From Cribrihabitans marinus (lineage in GTDB: Bacteria; Pseudomonadota; Alphaproteobacteria; Rhodobacterales; Rhodobacteraceae): DNA of 64,000 nucleotides. The notes below the pieces were generated by a model, which was given only the letters and a program-made list of their open reading frames with translations, was not told where the DNA came from and did not search any database. Both the position numbers and the translations under genes were made by a program. Positions 11,413 to 22,068 of this stretch are shown one piece after another. Where the stretch lies: assembly GCF_900109035.1 (NCBI RefSeq), contig NZ_FNYD01000003.1, positions 404,709 through 468,708 of the forward strand. The letters are read 5' to 3'. How positions within the stretch are numbered: position 1 is the stretch's first letter; every line of letters begins with the position of its first letter.

Positions 11413-11592
11413 ATGCCACTGGATTTCACACGCAAACCTCAGAAAAAGCGCCGCATGGGCGTGACCAAGATCGTCTTTGCCACACTGGTCATCGTGCTGG
11501 TCGCGGGACTGCTGCCGCCCGCCCTGCTGGCGGCGGACTGGACGATGCGCGAGGCCGCGAAGGCCCCGCTGGAACGGCTGCAGCCCTGGTGA
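11413..11592 (+). CDS. Small single-span membrane protein, 59 residues
   Basis: A short gene with GGAGG (11402-11406) six bases before ATG 11413. The product opens with a strongly basic segment (TRKPQKKRRMGVTK), then a hydrophobic helix (residues about 20-40, IVFATLVIVLVAGLLPPALLA) and a short amphipathic tail ending LERLQPW. Basic-in topology predicts an inner-membrane protein with N terminus in the cytoplasm. It ends three bases before the convergent typA stop codon. I recognise no family. The good ribosome binding site and clean topology are the support. Confidence 0.6.
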   Translation: MPLDFTRKPQKKRRMGVTKIVFATLVIVLVAGLLPPALLAADWTMREAAKAPLERLQPW

Positions 11593-11595
11593 GCC

Positions 11596-13416
<1,821 letters not shown>

Positions 13417-13601
13417 GAGGGCGTGGCCTTTGTGATGCGGGAAGGTGCACGGCGCTTAACCTGCCCGCGCCGGGAGTTCCAGCAAAATCGGGGGGCCGCC
13501 GCGCGGCACCGGCAAATGCCCGAACGGGCTTGCCCCGGATGGTGGATCGGTGTTTGTGATCCGGGCGGCGACCGGGCCGCGCAAACCCTTGGGAGGCCGG
13601 C

Positions 13602-13937
13602 GTGACCAACACCTACCTGATCCTGTTCCTGGCCGTCGTCGCCGAGACGATCGGCACATCCGCCCTTCAGGCCAGCCAGCAATTCACCCGGCTGTGGCCC
13701 ACGGTAACCGTCGTCGTGGCTTATGGGCTGGCCTTCTTTCTGCTGGGCTGGGCACTCAAGGCGATTCCCGTTGGCATCGCTTATGCGATCTGGTCGGGCC
13801 TGGGTATCGTGATGATCGCGCTGATCGGTTTCCTTGTCTTCGGACAGCGGCTGGACGCACCGGCGGTGCTGGGGCTGGCGATGATCCTGGCCGGGATCCT
13901 GGTCATCCACCTGTTCTCGAACACCGCCACGCACTGA
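13602..13937 (+). CDS. Small multidrug resistance (SMR) transporter
   Basis: A 111-residue, four-helix inner-membrane protein of the SMR family, which works as an antiparallel dimer exporting cationic compounds in exchange for protons. The essential membrane-embedded glutamate is Glu15 (LAVVAETIGTSAL). The second and third helices include VAYGLAFFLLGWALKAIPVGIAYAIWSGLG, a hallmark of EmrE/QacE proteins. GTG is the start, with GGGAGG seven bases before it. Substrate cannot be predicted; members of this family range from multidrug and guanidinium exporters to polyamine-like compounds. Confidence 0.9.
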   Translation: MTNTYLILFLAVVAETIGTSALQASQQFTRLWPTVTVVVAYGLAFFLLGWALKAIPVGIAYAIWSGLGIVMIALIGFLVFGQRLDAPAVLGLAMILAGILVIHLFSNTATH

Positions 13938-14060
13938 ACCGGCGCGCCTGTGTTGCGCCTGGGCACCGAGCCGCGAAGGTCATGGAAACCCGACTTTCCG
14001 GGCAGCGCGGTTTGATGTATCGTTTTGACATTATTTGTTGTTTCGATGTGAGTGTTTGGA

Positions 14061-14186
14061 ATGAACAAGTCATTTGTCAAATCGGTCATTCTGGCGGCGG
14101 CCACGATCGTCGCGCTTGGTGTTCTGGCCGGCACCGCGACAACCGGAACCGACAGCGGCTCGACGCGTCCGCTCGAGGCGGACTGA
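14061..14186 (+). CDS. Small exported or membrane peptide, 41 residues
   Basis: A 41-residue reading frame starting at ATG 14061. It has a basic N terminus (MNKSFVK), a hydrophobic stretch (SVILAAATIVALGVLAG) and a short polar tail (TATTGTDSGSTRPLEAD), so it resembles a signal-anchored peptide. The upstream 60 bases are markedly AT-rich and include TTGACA, consistent with a promoter. The ribosome binding site is weak (TTGGA). A strong hairpin follows the stop at 14198-14221. No family is recognised and its coding status rests on codon use, topology and the terminator. Confidence 0.45.
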   Translation: MNKSFVKSVILAAATIVALGVLAGTATTGTDSGSTRPLEAD

Positions 14187-14197
14187 GGGCGACCCAA

Positions 14198-14221
14198 GCG
14201 GGGCGCCCAAGTGCGCCCCGC
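14198..14221. terminator. Bidirectional terminator-like stem-loop
   Basis: GCGGGGCGC (14198-14206) and GCGCCCCGC (14213-14221) form a perfect nine-base stem with a six-base loop. It separates the plus-strand peptide gene from the minus-strand icd gene, so it could end both transcripts. T-runs on either side are weak. Confidence 0.55.
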
Positions 14222-14259
14222 GTTGCAGGCCGGTTGCGACCACGTCCGGGGGACGGAGT

Positions 14260-15474
14260 TCAGCCGGCCAGCGCCTTGCCGAGGTTCTCGTCGATCTTCT
14301 CGAGAAAGCCCATCGTGGTCAGCCAGCCCTGGTCGGGACCGACGAGCAGGGCCAGGTCCTTGGTCATGTGGCCGCTTTCCACGGTATCGACGATCACCTT
14401 CTCCAGCGTTTCGGCGAAGTTCATCAGCGCGTCGTTGCCATCCAGCTTGGCGCGGTGCTTCAGCCCGCCGGTCCAGGCATAGATCGACGCGATCGAGTTG
14501 GTCGAGGTCTGCTCGCCCGCCTGGTGCTGGCGATAGTGGCGGGTGACGGTTCCGTGGGCGGCCTCGGATTCGACGATGCCGCCATCCGGCGTCATCAGGA
14601 TCGAGGTCATCAGCCCGAGGCTGCCGAAGCCCTGCGCCACGGTGTCGGACTGAACGTCACCGTCGTAGTTCTTGCAGGCCCAGACATAGCCGCCCGACCA
14701 TTTCAGCGAGCTGGCCACCATGTCGTCGATCAGCCGGTGTTCGTACCAGATCTTCCTGGCTTCGAACTTTTCCTTGAACTCAGTCTCGTAAACCTCTGAA
14801 AAGATGTCCTTGAACCGGCCGTCATAGGCCTTGAGAATTGTGTTCTTGGTCGACAGGTAGACCGGCCAGCCCAGGTTGAGGCCATAATTCAGCGAGGCGC
14901 GCGCGAAGTCGTAGATCGACTTGTCGAGATTGTACATCGACAGGGCAACGCCGGCCTCGGGGGCGTCGAACACCTCGCGCTCGATCACCTGGCCGTCGGC
15001 GCCCTCGAATTTCAGGGTCAGCTTGCCGGGGCCGGGAAAGGTGAAGTCGGTGGCGCGATACTGGTCGCCATAGGCGTGACGGCCGACGACGATGGGCTTG
15101 GTCCAGCCGGGCACCAGCCGGGGCACGTTGCGACAGATGATCGGCTGGCGAAAGATCACCCCGCCCAGGATGTTGCGGATGGTGCCGTTGGGGCTGCGCC
15201 ACATCTTCTTGAGGCCGAACTCCTCGACGCGGGCCTCGTCGGGGGTGATGGTGGCGCATTTCACGGCCACGCCGACCTCGCGGGTCTTTTCGGCGGCGTC
15301 GATGGTGATCTGGTCCTCGGTGCGGTCGCGCTCCTCGATGCCGAGATCGTAGTAGAGCAGGTCGATATTCAGATAGGGCAGGATCAGCTTGTCCTTGATG
15401 AACTGCCACATGATCCGGGTCATCTCGTCGCCGTCCATCTCGACGATGGGATTATCAACCTTGATCTTGGTCAT
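14260..15474 (-). CDS. icd: NADP-dependent isocitrate dehydrogenase
   Basis: A 404-residue isocitrate dehydrogenase of the TCA cycle that converts isocitrate to 2-oxoglutarate with NADP. The N-terminal [19 protein letters not shown] and the later [14 protein letters not shown] box ([14 protein letters not shown], with the substrate-binding serine) identify the homodimeric 'eukaryotic' type used by many alphaproteobacteria rather than the E. coli type. Metal-binding aspartates lie in the [10 protein letters not shown] region, and [11 protein letters not shown] is the cofactor region. AGAGGG lies upstream of the ATG at 15474. The gene appears to be a single transcription unit. Confidence 0.96.
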   Translation of the reverse strand: MTKIKVDNPIVEMDGDEMTRIMWQFIKDKLILPYLNIDLLYYDLGIEERDRTEDQITIDAAEKTREVGVAVKCATITPDEARVEEFGLKKMWRSPNGTIRNILGGVIFRQPIICRNVPRLVPGWTKPIVVGRHAYGDQYRATDFTFPGPGKLTLKFEGADGQVIEREVFDAPEAGVALSMYNLDKSIYDFARASLNYGLNLGWPVYLSTKNTILKAYDGRFKDIFSEVYETEFKEKFEARKIWYEHRLIDDMVASSLKWSGGYVWACKNYDGDVQSDTVAQGFGSLGLMTSILMTPDGGIVESEAAHGTVTRHYRQHQAGEQTSTNSIASIYAWTGGLKHRAKLDGNDALMNFAETLEKVIVDTVESGHMTKDLALLVGPDQGWLTTMGFLEKIDENLGKALAG

Positions 15475-15568
15475 GGCTCTGTCGCCCTCTGCTGGTTTCG
15501 CTCCGGCGCCGGTCTAGCGCAAAGGCAGGCGCGGCGAAAGCCTGCATGCCGCGGCATACCGGCGTGGC

Positions 15569-16156
15569 TCACCCTTTTGCGGCCCGTTCGAAGAAGGCGG
15601 TCAGTTGCGGCCGCAGCCAGGCCCAGATACCGGGCGCGCCGCGGCCGATTGGCCGGCCCACGCGCAGGTCCAGGTCCGGCATCGACACGCCGAACTGGGT
15701 CCATGTGCCGCCGCCATTGGCCAGGTTGGCAATCGGTGTCTGCAGGCGGTCGATGCATTTGGCAAAGACCGCGTCGGGTGTCTCGGCCGCCTCGAACTCG
15801 TCCCAGAGCGCGCGAAACGCGGCCCCCTGGTCGGCGGGCAGCAGGCCGAAGAGGCGCTCGGCGGCGGCGGCCTCCTTGGCGGCCATGGCCGCGTGATCGA
15901 CCTCGCCGTGAATCGGCGCGTCGCCTGCGTCGATCTCCACCAGGTCGTGAATCAGCAGCATGCGCAGCACGCGGTCGATGGACACGTCCGGCCCGGCCTG
16001 GTCCGCCAGGACCAGCGCATAGAGCATGATGTGCCAGGAATGCTCGGCCGAATTCTCGCGCCGCGAGTCGTCGAGCAACCTCGAGGCCCGCAGCACGGAT
16101 TTGAGCTGATCCGCCTCTTTCAGGAACGCGATCTGGGCGGACAGGCGGTCGCTCAT
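15569..16156 (-). CDS. HD-domain phosphohydrolase (YfbR-like)
   Basis: A 195-residue metal-dependent HD-superfamily protein. The conserved ligands are visible as RENSAEHSWH (first histidines), LLIHDLVEID (HD pair) and the downstream AKCIDRLQ aspartate. This arrangement matches the HD_3/YfbR-like group, whose characterised members are 5'-nucleotidases acting on deoxynucleoside monophosphates. The start ATGA overlaps the stop of the upstream 83-residue gene by four bases, so the two are translationally coupled. It is the last gene of a three-gene minus-strand operon with the alpha/beta hydrolase. Substrate is inferred from family only. Confidence 0.8.
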   Translation of the reverse strand: MSDRLSAQIAFLKEADQLKSVLRASRLLDDSRRENSAEHSWHIMLYALVLADQAGPDVSIDRVLRMLLIHDLVEIDAGDAPIHGEVDHAAMAAKEAAAAERLFGLLPADQGAAFRALWDEFEAAETPDAVFAKCIDRLQTPIANLANGGGTWTQFGVSMPDLDLRVGRPIGRGAPGIWAWLRPQLTAFFERAAKG

Positions 16157-16404
16157 CCGGCGTCGCTCGGGGACTTGTCCGACTTGGCGGCGAGCTGTGC
16201 CAGCTTGGCGTTGAGAACCGCGCGGGCCTTGCGCTCGGCCAGGCGTACGCGGATCTCGGTCAGATAGGCCTCTTCCAGCGACTGCGAGGCGGCGCCCAGA
16301 ACGGTGCCGACCTCGACGAAAAACCGCTCCTCGCCGGACTTGTCCATGATGTCCAGCGTGTCTTCGGCCAGCTTGGCGGCCAGCGTCTCGATCGTGCCGG
16401 CCAT
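16153..16404 (-). CDS. Conserved-looking small helical protein, 83 residues
   Basis: An 83-residue, charged, mostly helical protein (ETLAAKLAEDTLDIMDKSGEERFFVEVGTVLGAASQSLEEAYLTEIRVRLAERKARAVLNAKLAQLAAK). There is no signal peptide or membrane segment and no motif I recognise. It sits between an alpha/beta hydrolase (TGATG overlap with its stop) and an HD phosphohydrolase (ATGA overlap), so it is clearly part of a coupled operon and is a real gene. The function is unknown. Confidence 0.75.
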   Translation of the reverse strand: MAGTIETLAAKLAEDTLDIMDKSGEERFFVEVGTVLGAASQSLEEAYLTEIRVRLAERKARAVLNAKLAQLAAKSDKSPSDAG

Positions 16405-17057
16405 CAGCGCGTGGTCTCCGTCAGGCGGCGCTTGACGTAGTCGCTGACCGAGTCGATCAGCGTGTCCATGTGCCGGTCCTGGAAGAAATGGTCGGCGCCC
16501 TCGACCTCGGTGTGCGTGATGGTGATGCCCTTCTGCTCGTGCAGCTTGTCGACCAGGACGCTGGTGTCGGCGGGCGGCGCGACGCGGTCGGAGGTGCCGT
16601 TGATCACCAGCCCCGAGCTGGGGCAGGGCGCGAGGAACGAGAAATCATACATGTTCGCCGGCGGCGAGACCGAGATGAAACCGGTGATCTCGGGCCGGCG
16701 CATCAGCAGCTGCATGCCGATCCAGGCCCCGAAGCTGAAACCGGCGACCCAGCAATGCTTGGAATTGCTGTTCATGGATTGCAGGTAGTCGAGCGCGGAG
16801 GCGGCATCGCTCAGCTCGCCCACGCCCTGGTCGTACTCGCCCTGGCTGCGCCCGACACCGCGGAAGTTGAAGCGCAGAACGGTGAATCCCATGTTGTAGA
16901 ACGCATAGTGCAGGTTGTAGACGACCTTGTTGTTCATCGTCCCGCCGAATTGCGGATGCGGGTGCAGCACGATGGCGATCGGCGCGTCCCTTTCCTTCTG
17001 CGGGTGGTAGCGGCCTTCGAGCCGGCCTTCCGGTCCGGGAAATATCACCTCGGGCAT
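16404..17057 (-). CDS. Alpha/beta hydrolase
   Basis: A 217-residue alpha/beta-hydrolase-fold protein. I choose ATG 17057 (MPEVIFPGPEGRLEGRY), which has AGGA upstream; the longer frame to 17144 would run into the divergent promoter. Conserved features are the oxyanion HPHPQFGGTMNN loop, the RFNFRGVGRSQG turn, the nucleophile elbow GFSFGAW (serine), an acidic residue near NGTSDRVAP and the final histidine in VEGADHFF. Proteins of this type are often seen beside the suf operon in this order. It starts a three-gene operon and is divergent from iscR, with a probable Irr site between the two. The natural substrate is unknown. Confidence 0.85.
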   Translation of the reverse strand: MPEVIFPGPEGRLEGRYHPQKERDAPIAIVLHPHPQFGGTMNNKVVYNLHYAFYNMGFTVLRFNFRGVGRSQGEYDQGVGELSDAASALDYLQSMNSNSKHCWVAGFSFGAWIGMQLLMRRPEITGFISVSPPANMYDFSFLAPCPSSGLVINGTSDRVAPPADTSVLVDKLHEQKGITITHTEVEGADHFFQDRHMDTLIDSVSDYVKRRLTETTR

Positions 17058-17103
17058 GTTGCGTGTCGGTCCTGTCTCGTTTCTCGCAGGTGTCGCGGGG
17101 TTC

Positions 17104-17140
17104 TTGACGGATTCCCTCGGGCACCTTAGAACGGTTCTAA
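17104..17140 (+). promoter_or_regulatory. iscR-suf promoter with Irr/ICE-like palindrome
   Basis: TTGACG (17104-17109), a 17-base gap and TAGAAC (17127-17132) form a plausible promoter toward iscR. The -10 is embedded in TTAGAACGGTTCTAA (17126-17140), whose arms TTAGAA/TTCTAA with a three-base centre match the ICE motif recognised by the iron regulator Irr in alphaproteobacteria. Binding would block the promoter under iron limitation or heme shortage. The site lies between divergent genes, so it may also act on the hydrolase operon. Confidence 0.7.
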
Positions 17141-17237
17141 TCAAAGCGCATCGAATTGTCGCGCCGCCCGTGCGAGATACGCATTGGCAGCGGGAAGGTC
17201 AATGTTTACCCGAGGCTTGTGTCACAAGGGGGCGGGC

Positions 17238-17699
17238 ATGAAACTCTCGACGAAAGGCCGATACGCGATGGTGGCGCTGGCCGACATCGCGTTGCAGCCC
17301 CAGGACACGCTGGTGACTCTGGGCGAAATCTCGGCCCGGCAGAGCATTTCGCTGCCCTATCTCGAACAGCTTTTCGTCAAGCTGCGCCGCGCCGAGCTGG
17401 TGGCGTCGGTGCGCGGGCCGGGCGGCGGCTACCGGCTGGCGCGCCCGGCGGCCGAGATCCGGGTGGTCGAGGTGCTGGCGGCGGTGGACGAGACGGTCGA
17501 TGCCATGCATGTGGGCGCCGGGGCCTCGGGCGGGTTGTCGGGCAGTCGTGCGCAGTCGCTGACCAACCGCTTGTGGCAATCGCTCAGCGCGCAGGTCTAT
17601 GTCTTTCTCCACCAGACGCGCTTGTCGGACGTGATCGAGAACGAACTGGCGCCATGCCCGGCGGTGCCGACCCTGTTCGCCGTGGTGGACGAGCCATGA
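17238..17699 (+). CDS. iscR: Rrf2-family Fe-S regulator IscR, atypical ligands
   Basis: A 153-residue Rrf2 transcription factor heading the iron-sulfur operon. I choose ATG 17238 (MKLSTKGRYAMVAL), which has GGGGG upstream. The winged helix is clear (ISLPYLEQLFVKLRRAELVASVRGPGGGYRLARP). In E. coli IscR three cysteines and a histidine hold a [2Fe-2S] cluster in the segment after VDE(S/T)VDA. Here that segment (residues about 90-112) has no cysteine, and the histidine position reads Asn (SLTNRLW). The only cysteine is Cys140 near the C terminus (ELAPCPAVP). IscR of Rhodobacter sphaeroides is known, as I recall, as an unusual type with a single conserved cysteine, and this protein fits that picture. 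Confidence 0.9.
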   Translation: MKLSTKGRYAMVALADIALQPQDTLVTLGEISARQSISLPYLEQLFVKLRRAELVASVRGPGGGYRLARPAAEIRVVEVLAAVDETVDAMHVGAGASGGLSGSRAQSLTNRLWQSLSAQVYVFLHQTRLSDVIENELAPCPAVPTLFAVVDEP

Positions 17700-17787
17700 G
17701 CGGCGCGCCGGATCGGGGGCGCTGCCCCCGTCGCGCGATGCGCGACTCCCCCGAGGTATTTTTGGCGAAAGGAAAGCGGGGGCGCGG

Positions 17788-18831
17788 GTGAGGCGGGTCT
17801 ACCTGGATCATAATGCCACCGCGCCACTGCGGCCCGAGGCGCGCGATGCGATGATCGCGGCGATGGATGTGGCGGGCAACCCGTCCTCGGTCCATGCCGA
17901 GGGCCGTGCGGCCAAGGCGCTGGTCGAGCGGGCGCGCGGCGAGATCGCAGCGGCATTTGGCGCGGACGGGGCCGATGTGATCTTCACCTCGGGCGCGACC
18001 GAGGCGGCCGCGCTGGCGATGGCGGGGCGGAACCTGGCCGGCGCTGGCGTTGAACATGATGCCGTAAGAGCCTGGATCGGTGAGGAATTGCCGGTTGATG
18101 CCCAGGGGCGCGTGGCGGTTTCCGACCCGTCGCACAGCGTGGTGCAGATGGCCAATTCCGAGACCGGCATCCTGCAGAGCCTGCCCGAGGGTTTGGCCGT
18201 CACCGACGCGACCCAGGCCTTTGGCAAACTGCCGGTGGCGTTCAACTGGTCCGGCGCGCAGATGGCGCTGATCTCGGCGCACAAGCTGGGCGGGCCCAAG
18301 GGCATCGGCGCCCTGGTGGTCCGGCGCGGCACCGAGCTGGACGCGCAGATCCGCGGCGGCGGGCAGGAGATGGGCCGCCGGTCGGGCACCGAGAATGTCA
18401 TCGGCATCGCCGGGTTTGGCGCCGCGGCAAGGGCGGCGGCGCGGGATCTGGCCGATGGGGTCTGGTCCCGGGTCGAGGAACTTAGAAATATTCTAGAAAA
18501 GGCCCTTGCGGCTGACGCTCACCAGACTATTTTTGTCGGGAAAGACGGGCCGCGCCTGCCCAACACCGCTTGTTTCGCCACGCCCGGCTGGAAGGGCGAG
18601 ACCCAGGTGATGCAGATGGATCTTGCCGGATTCGCGATCAGTGCGGGATCGGCCTGTTCCAGCGGAAAGGTGCGGGCCAGTGCGGTCCTGACGGCGATGG
18701 GATATGACGAGGCCACGGCGGCCGGCGCGATACGCGTTTCGCTGGGACCCGAGACGACAGAGACGGATGTGCTGCGCTTTGCCGAGGCGTGGCTGGACAA
18801 GCAAAAGAAGCATCGCGCGCGCGCCGCGTGA
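17788..18831 (+). CDS. Cysteine desulfurase, IscS/NifS type
   Basis: A 347-residue PLP enzyme that takes sulfur from cysteine to feed cluster assembly. The PLP lysine is Lys166 (SAHKLGGPKG) and the persulfide-forming cysteine is Cys290 (SAGSACSSGKV). The N-terminal VYLDHNATAPLRPEARDAM and GNPSSVHAEGR match the class I (IscS/NifS) group, in contrast to the SufS-type enzyme at 25172. It is shorter than E. coli IscS (404). The start is GTG 17788 after a GGGGG stretch. The gene lies between iscR and sufB, so the operon holds two desulfurases of different classes. An unusual AT-rich palindrome sits inside its coding sequence at 18482-18496. Confidence 0.93.
   Translation: MRRVYLDHNATAPLRPEARDAMIAAMDVAGNPSSVHAEGRAAKALVERARGEIAAAFGADGADVIFTSGATEAAALAMAGRNLAGAGVEHDAVRAWIGEELPVDAQGRVAVSDPSHSVVQMANSETGILQSLPEGLAVTDATQAFGKLPVAFNWSGAQMALISAHKLGGPKGIGALVVRRGTELDAQIRGGGQEMGRRSGTENVIGIAGFGAAARAAARDLADGVWSRVEELRNILEKALAADAHQTIFVGKDGPRLPNTACFATPGWKGETQVMQMDLAGFAISAGSACSSGKVRASAVLTAMGYDEATAAGAIRVSLGPETTETDVLRFAEAWLDKQKKHRARAA
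18482..18496. promoter_or_regulatory. Irr/ICE-like palindrome inside the desulfurase gene
   Basis: TTAGAAATATTCTAG shares the TTAGAA-N3-TTCTA pattern of the site in front of iscR, with one mismatch in the last arm base. It lies within coding sequence about 355 bases before sufB. The codons involved (AGA, AAT, ATT, CTA) are rare in this GC-rich region, which suggests selection on the DNA sequence. Function is inferred. Confidence 0.4.
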
Positions 18832-18849
18832 GCGCATGGAGGAAGCATC

Positions 18850-20373
<1,524 letters not shown>

Positions 20374-20414
20374 CCGCTCGGTGCGGGCGATGCAGGCACG
20401 AATGAGCAGTGGCC

Positions 20415-20927
20415 ATGAGCAATCTGGACGACAGGCAGAAGCAGGCGTTTCAGGATCGGCTGGCGCGGATCTCGGCGAATGCCGGGCAGGCGGCGCCGGT
20501 CTCGGGGCGCGATGCGAAACGGCGGACGCGCGGCGGTCGGGCCGGTCCGGTCAAGGCGCGCGGCCGCATTGCGCCCGGCGCCATCCTGGGTGGAATACTG
20601 GGTGGGGGTGTGTTTCTGGCCTCGAAGGTGATCGCGCATGGCCTGACCCTGTCGCCGCCGGGGCAGGGCGACGTGTTCCAGAAGACGATGCTCGCCATCG
20701 GCCCGTTCGGCATGACCGCGGCGGGGCTGTTCGTGCTGATGATCGGGCTTGGCCTGCGCGACAAGCCGCATCTTCTGGGGATCTGCGTGGCGCTGCCGGT
20801 CCTGCATTTCGGCGAGCCGTATCTGGCCGCACTCATGCCCGATCTGTGGACGCAACTCTTTTCACCGCAATATGTCGAGAACCTGCTGATCCAGGCCGGT
20901 CTGATGACGCCGCCACCGGCACTTTGA
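20415..20927 (+). CDS. Membrane protein of the suf operon, unknown function
   Basis: A 170-residue protein from ATG 20415 (GTG 20409 is two codons upstream in frame). The first about 65 residues are basic and glutamine/arginine-rich (RGGRAGPVKARGR). Three hydrophobic segments follow (APGAILGGILGGGVFLASKV, IGPFGMTAAGLFVLMIGLGL, HLLGICVALPVLHFGEPYLAAL). It is followed by another small membrane protein and lies in the middle of the suf operon on the same strand. I recognise no family, and a direct role in cluster assembly is not established. Confidence 0.75.
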   Translation: MSNLDDRQKQAFQDRLARISANAGQAAPVSGRDAKRRTRGGRAGPVKARGRIAPGAILGGILGGGVFLASKVIAHGLTLSPPGQGDVFQKTMLAIGPFGMTAAGLFVLMIGLGLRDKPHLLGICVALPVLHFGEPYLAALMPDLWTQLFSPQYVENLLIQAGLMTPPPAL

Positions 20928-20955
20928 CCCGCACAGGAAGGGGCTGGAAGACACC

Positions 20956-21153
20956 ATGAAGACAGGCACGGACAAGATCGCGTCGGCCGTTCCCTATGTT
21001 CTGCCCGTTCTGGGCGGGCTGCTGGGGGTCGCCTATGTGAACCTCAACCCCTGGGCCTTCGTGAACCCGGTCCTGGCGATCGGGCTGGGTGTGCTGCTGG
21101 GATGGGGCGCGTCGCGTCTGATCCTCGGGCTGCTCGGGCGTCGGGGGCGCTGA
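20956..21153 (+). CDS. Small two-helix membrane protein, 65 residues
   Basis: A 65-residue hydrophobic protein with two transmembrane segments (VPYVLPVLGGLLGVAYVNL and FVNPVLAIGLGVLLGWGASRLILGLL) and a basic C-terminal end (GRRGR). GGAAGGGG lies upstream of ATG 20956. It is in the same direction and closely spaced with the preceding membrane-protein gene, so the two probably work as a unit. Family not recognised. Confidence 0.7.
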   Translation: MKTGTDKIASAVPYVLPVLGGLLGVAYVNLNPWAFVNPVLAIGLGVLLGWGASRLILGLLGRRGR

Positions 21154-21221
21154 GCAATGCGCGGACCCCGAGACATCATCCAGCGCGCGTGCGTCCGGCA
21201 CGCCGGTCGGGGAGTCTCGGC

Positions 21222-22052
21222 ATGAGTGTGGACAGCCAAGCCCCGATCCGCCTGTTCTGGTGGAAGGCGCAGCCGAATTTCGGTGATGAGCTGTCGCCGC
21301 GCGTGGTCGCGCATCTGTCCGGCCGCCCGGTCGTGCATGCCGCGCCGGGAGATTGCGAGATGCTGGCGCTGGGGTCGCTCCTTCAGGTGATGAGCCGCAA
21401 CTTCGCCCGTCCGCGCGCGTATGGATCGAAACCGGTGATCTGGGGCGCGGGGCTGCTGCACCCGGCGCCGAAGCGCTTTGTCGGGAATGTCGAGATCGCA
21501 CTGCTGCGCGGTCCGGTGTCAGCGGCGCTGCTGGACATCCCGGCCCGCGGCTTCGGCGATCCCGGCCTGCTGGCCGATGAGGTGTTCCCGGCCAGCACCC
21601 CGCGCCGGGACCGGATCGCGCTGGTGCCGCATCACTCGATGATGGGCGACCCGGCGCTGGAGCGCGTGGTGGCCTCGAACCCGGCGCTGCATCTCGTCGA
21701 TCCGCGCGCCGATGCAGAGAGCGTCTGTGCCGCGATCTCGGGCAGTTGTCACGTGATCTCGGCCAGCCTGCACGGGCTGGTCGTGGCCGATGCCTATGGC
21801 GTGCCGTCCACATGGCTGCGGCCCGGCGCGCAATCGCACCTGAAGTTCCACGACTATGCCGCCTCGGTGGGGCGCGCGATGGTCGCCCCGATCGAGCTGG
21901 ACGAGGTTCCGGCCGCGCTGGGGGGGCTGTCGCAATCCGATCACCTGCCGCACGAGGACGGAATCGCCCGGGCCAGATCCGACCTGAAGGACAGTTTTCC
22001 GGCGCGGTTCCGCGCCGTCACCGACACCGCGCGCCGGACTGTGCGCGCCTGA
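21222..22052 (+). CDS. Polysaccharide pyruvyl transferase-like protein
   Basis: A 276-residue protein from ATG 21222 (MSVDSQAPIRLFWWKAQPNFGDELSPRVV) with GGGGAG seven bases upstream. It shows the family signature FGDELSP in the N-terminal half, a GSLL/WGAGLL region, and the C-terminal ISASLHGLVVADAYGVPS motif of polysaccharide pyruvyl transferases. Enzymes of this family add ketal-linked pyruvate from phosphoenolpyruvate to sugars of capsules and exopolysaccharides. Its placement between sufB and sufC, in the same direction, is odd for a surface-sugar enzyme. The gene ends 16 bases before sufC and so is probably cotranscribed. Confidence 0.8.
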   Translation: MSVDSQAPIRLFWWKAQPNFGDELSPRVVAHLSGRPVVHAAPGDCEMLALGSLLQVMSRNFARPRAYGSKPVIWGAGLLHPAPKRFVGNVEIALLRGPVSAALLDIPARGFGDPGLLADEVFPASTPRRDRIALVPHHSMMGDPALERVVASNPALHLVDPRADAESVCAAISGSCHVISASLHGLVVADAYGVPSTWLRPGAQSHLKFHDYAASVGRAMVAPIELDEVPAALGGLSQSDHLPHEDGIARARSDLKDSFPARFRAVTDTARRTVRA

Positions 22053-22068
22053 TTGAAGAGGAATGAAA

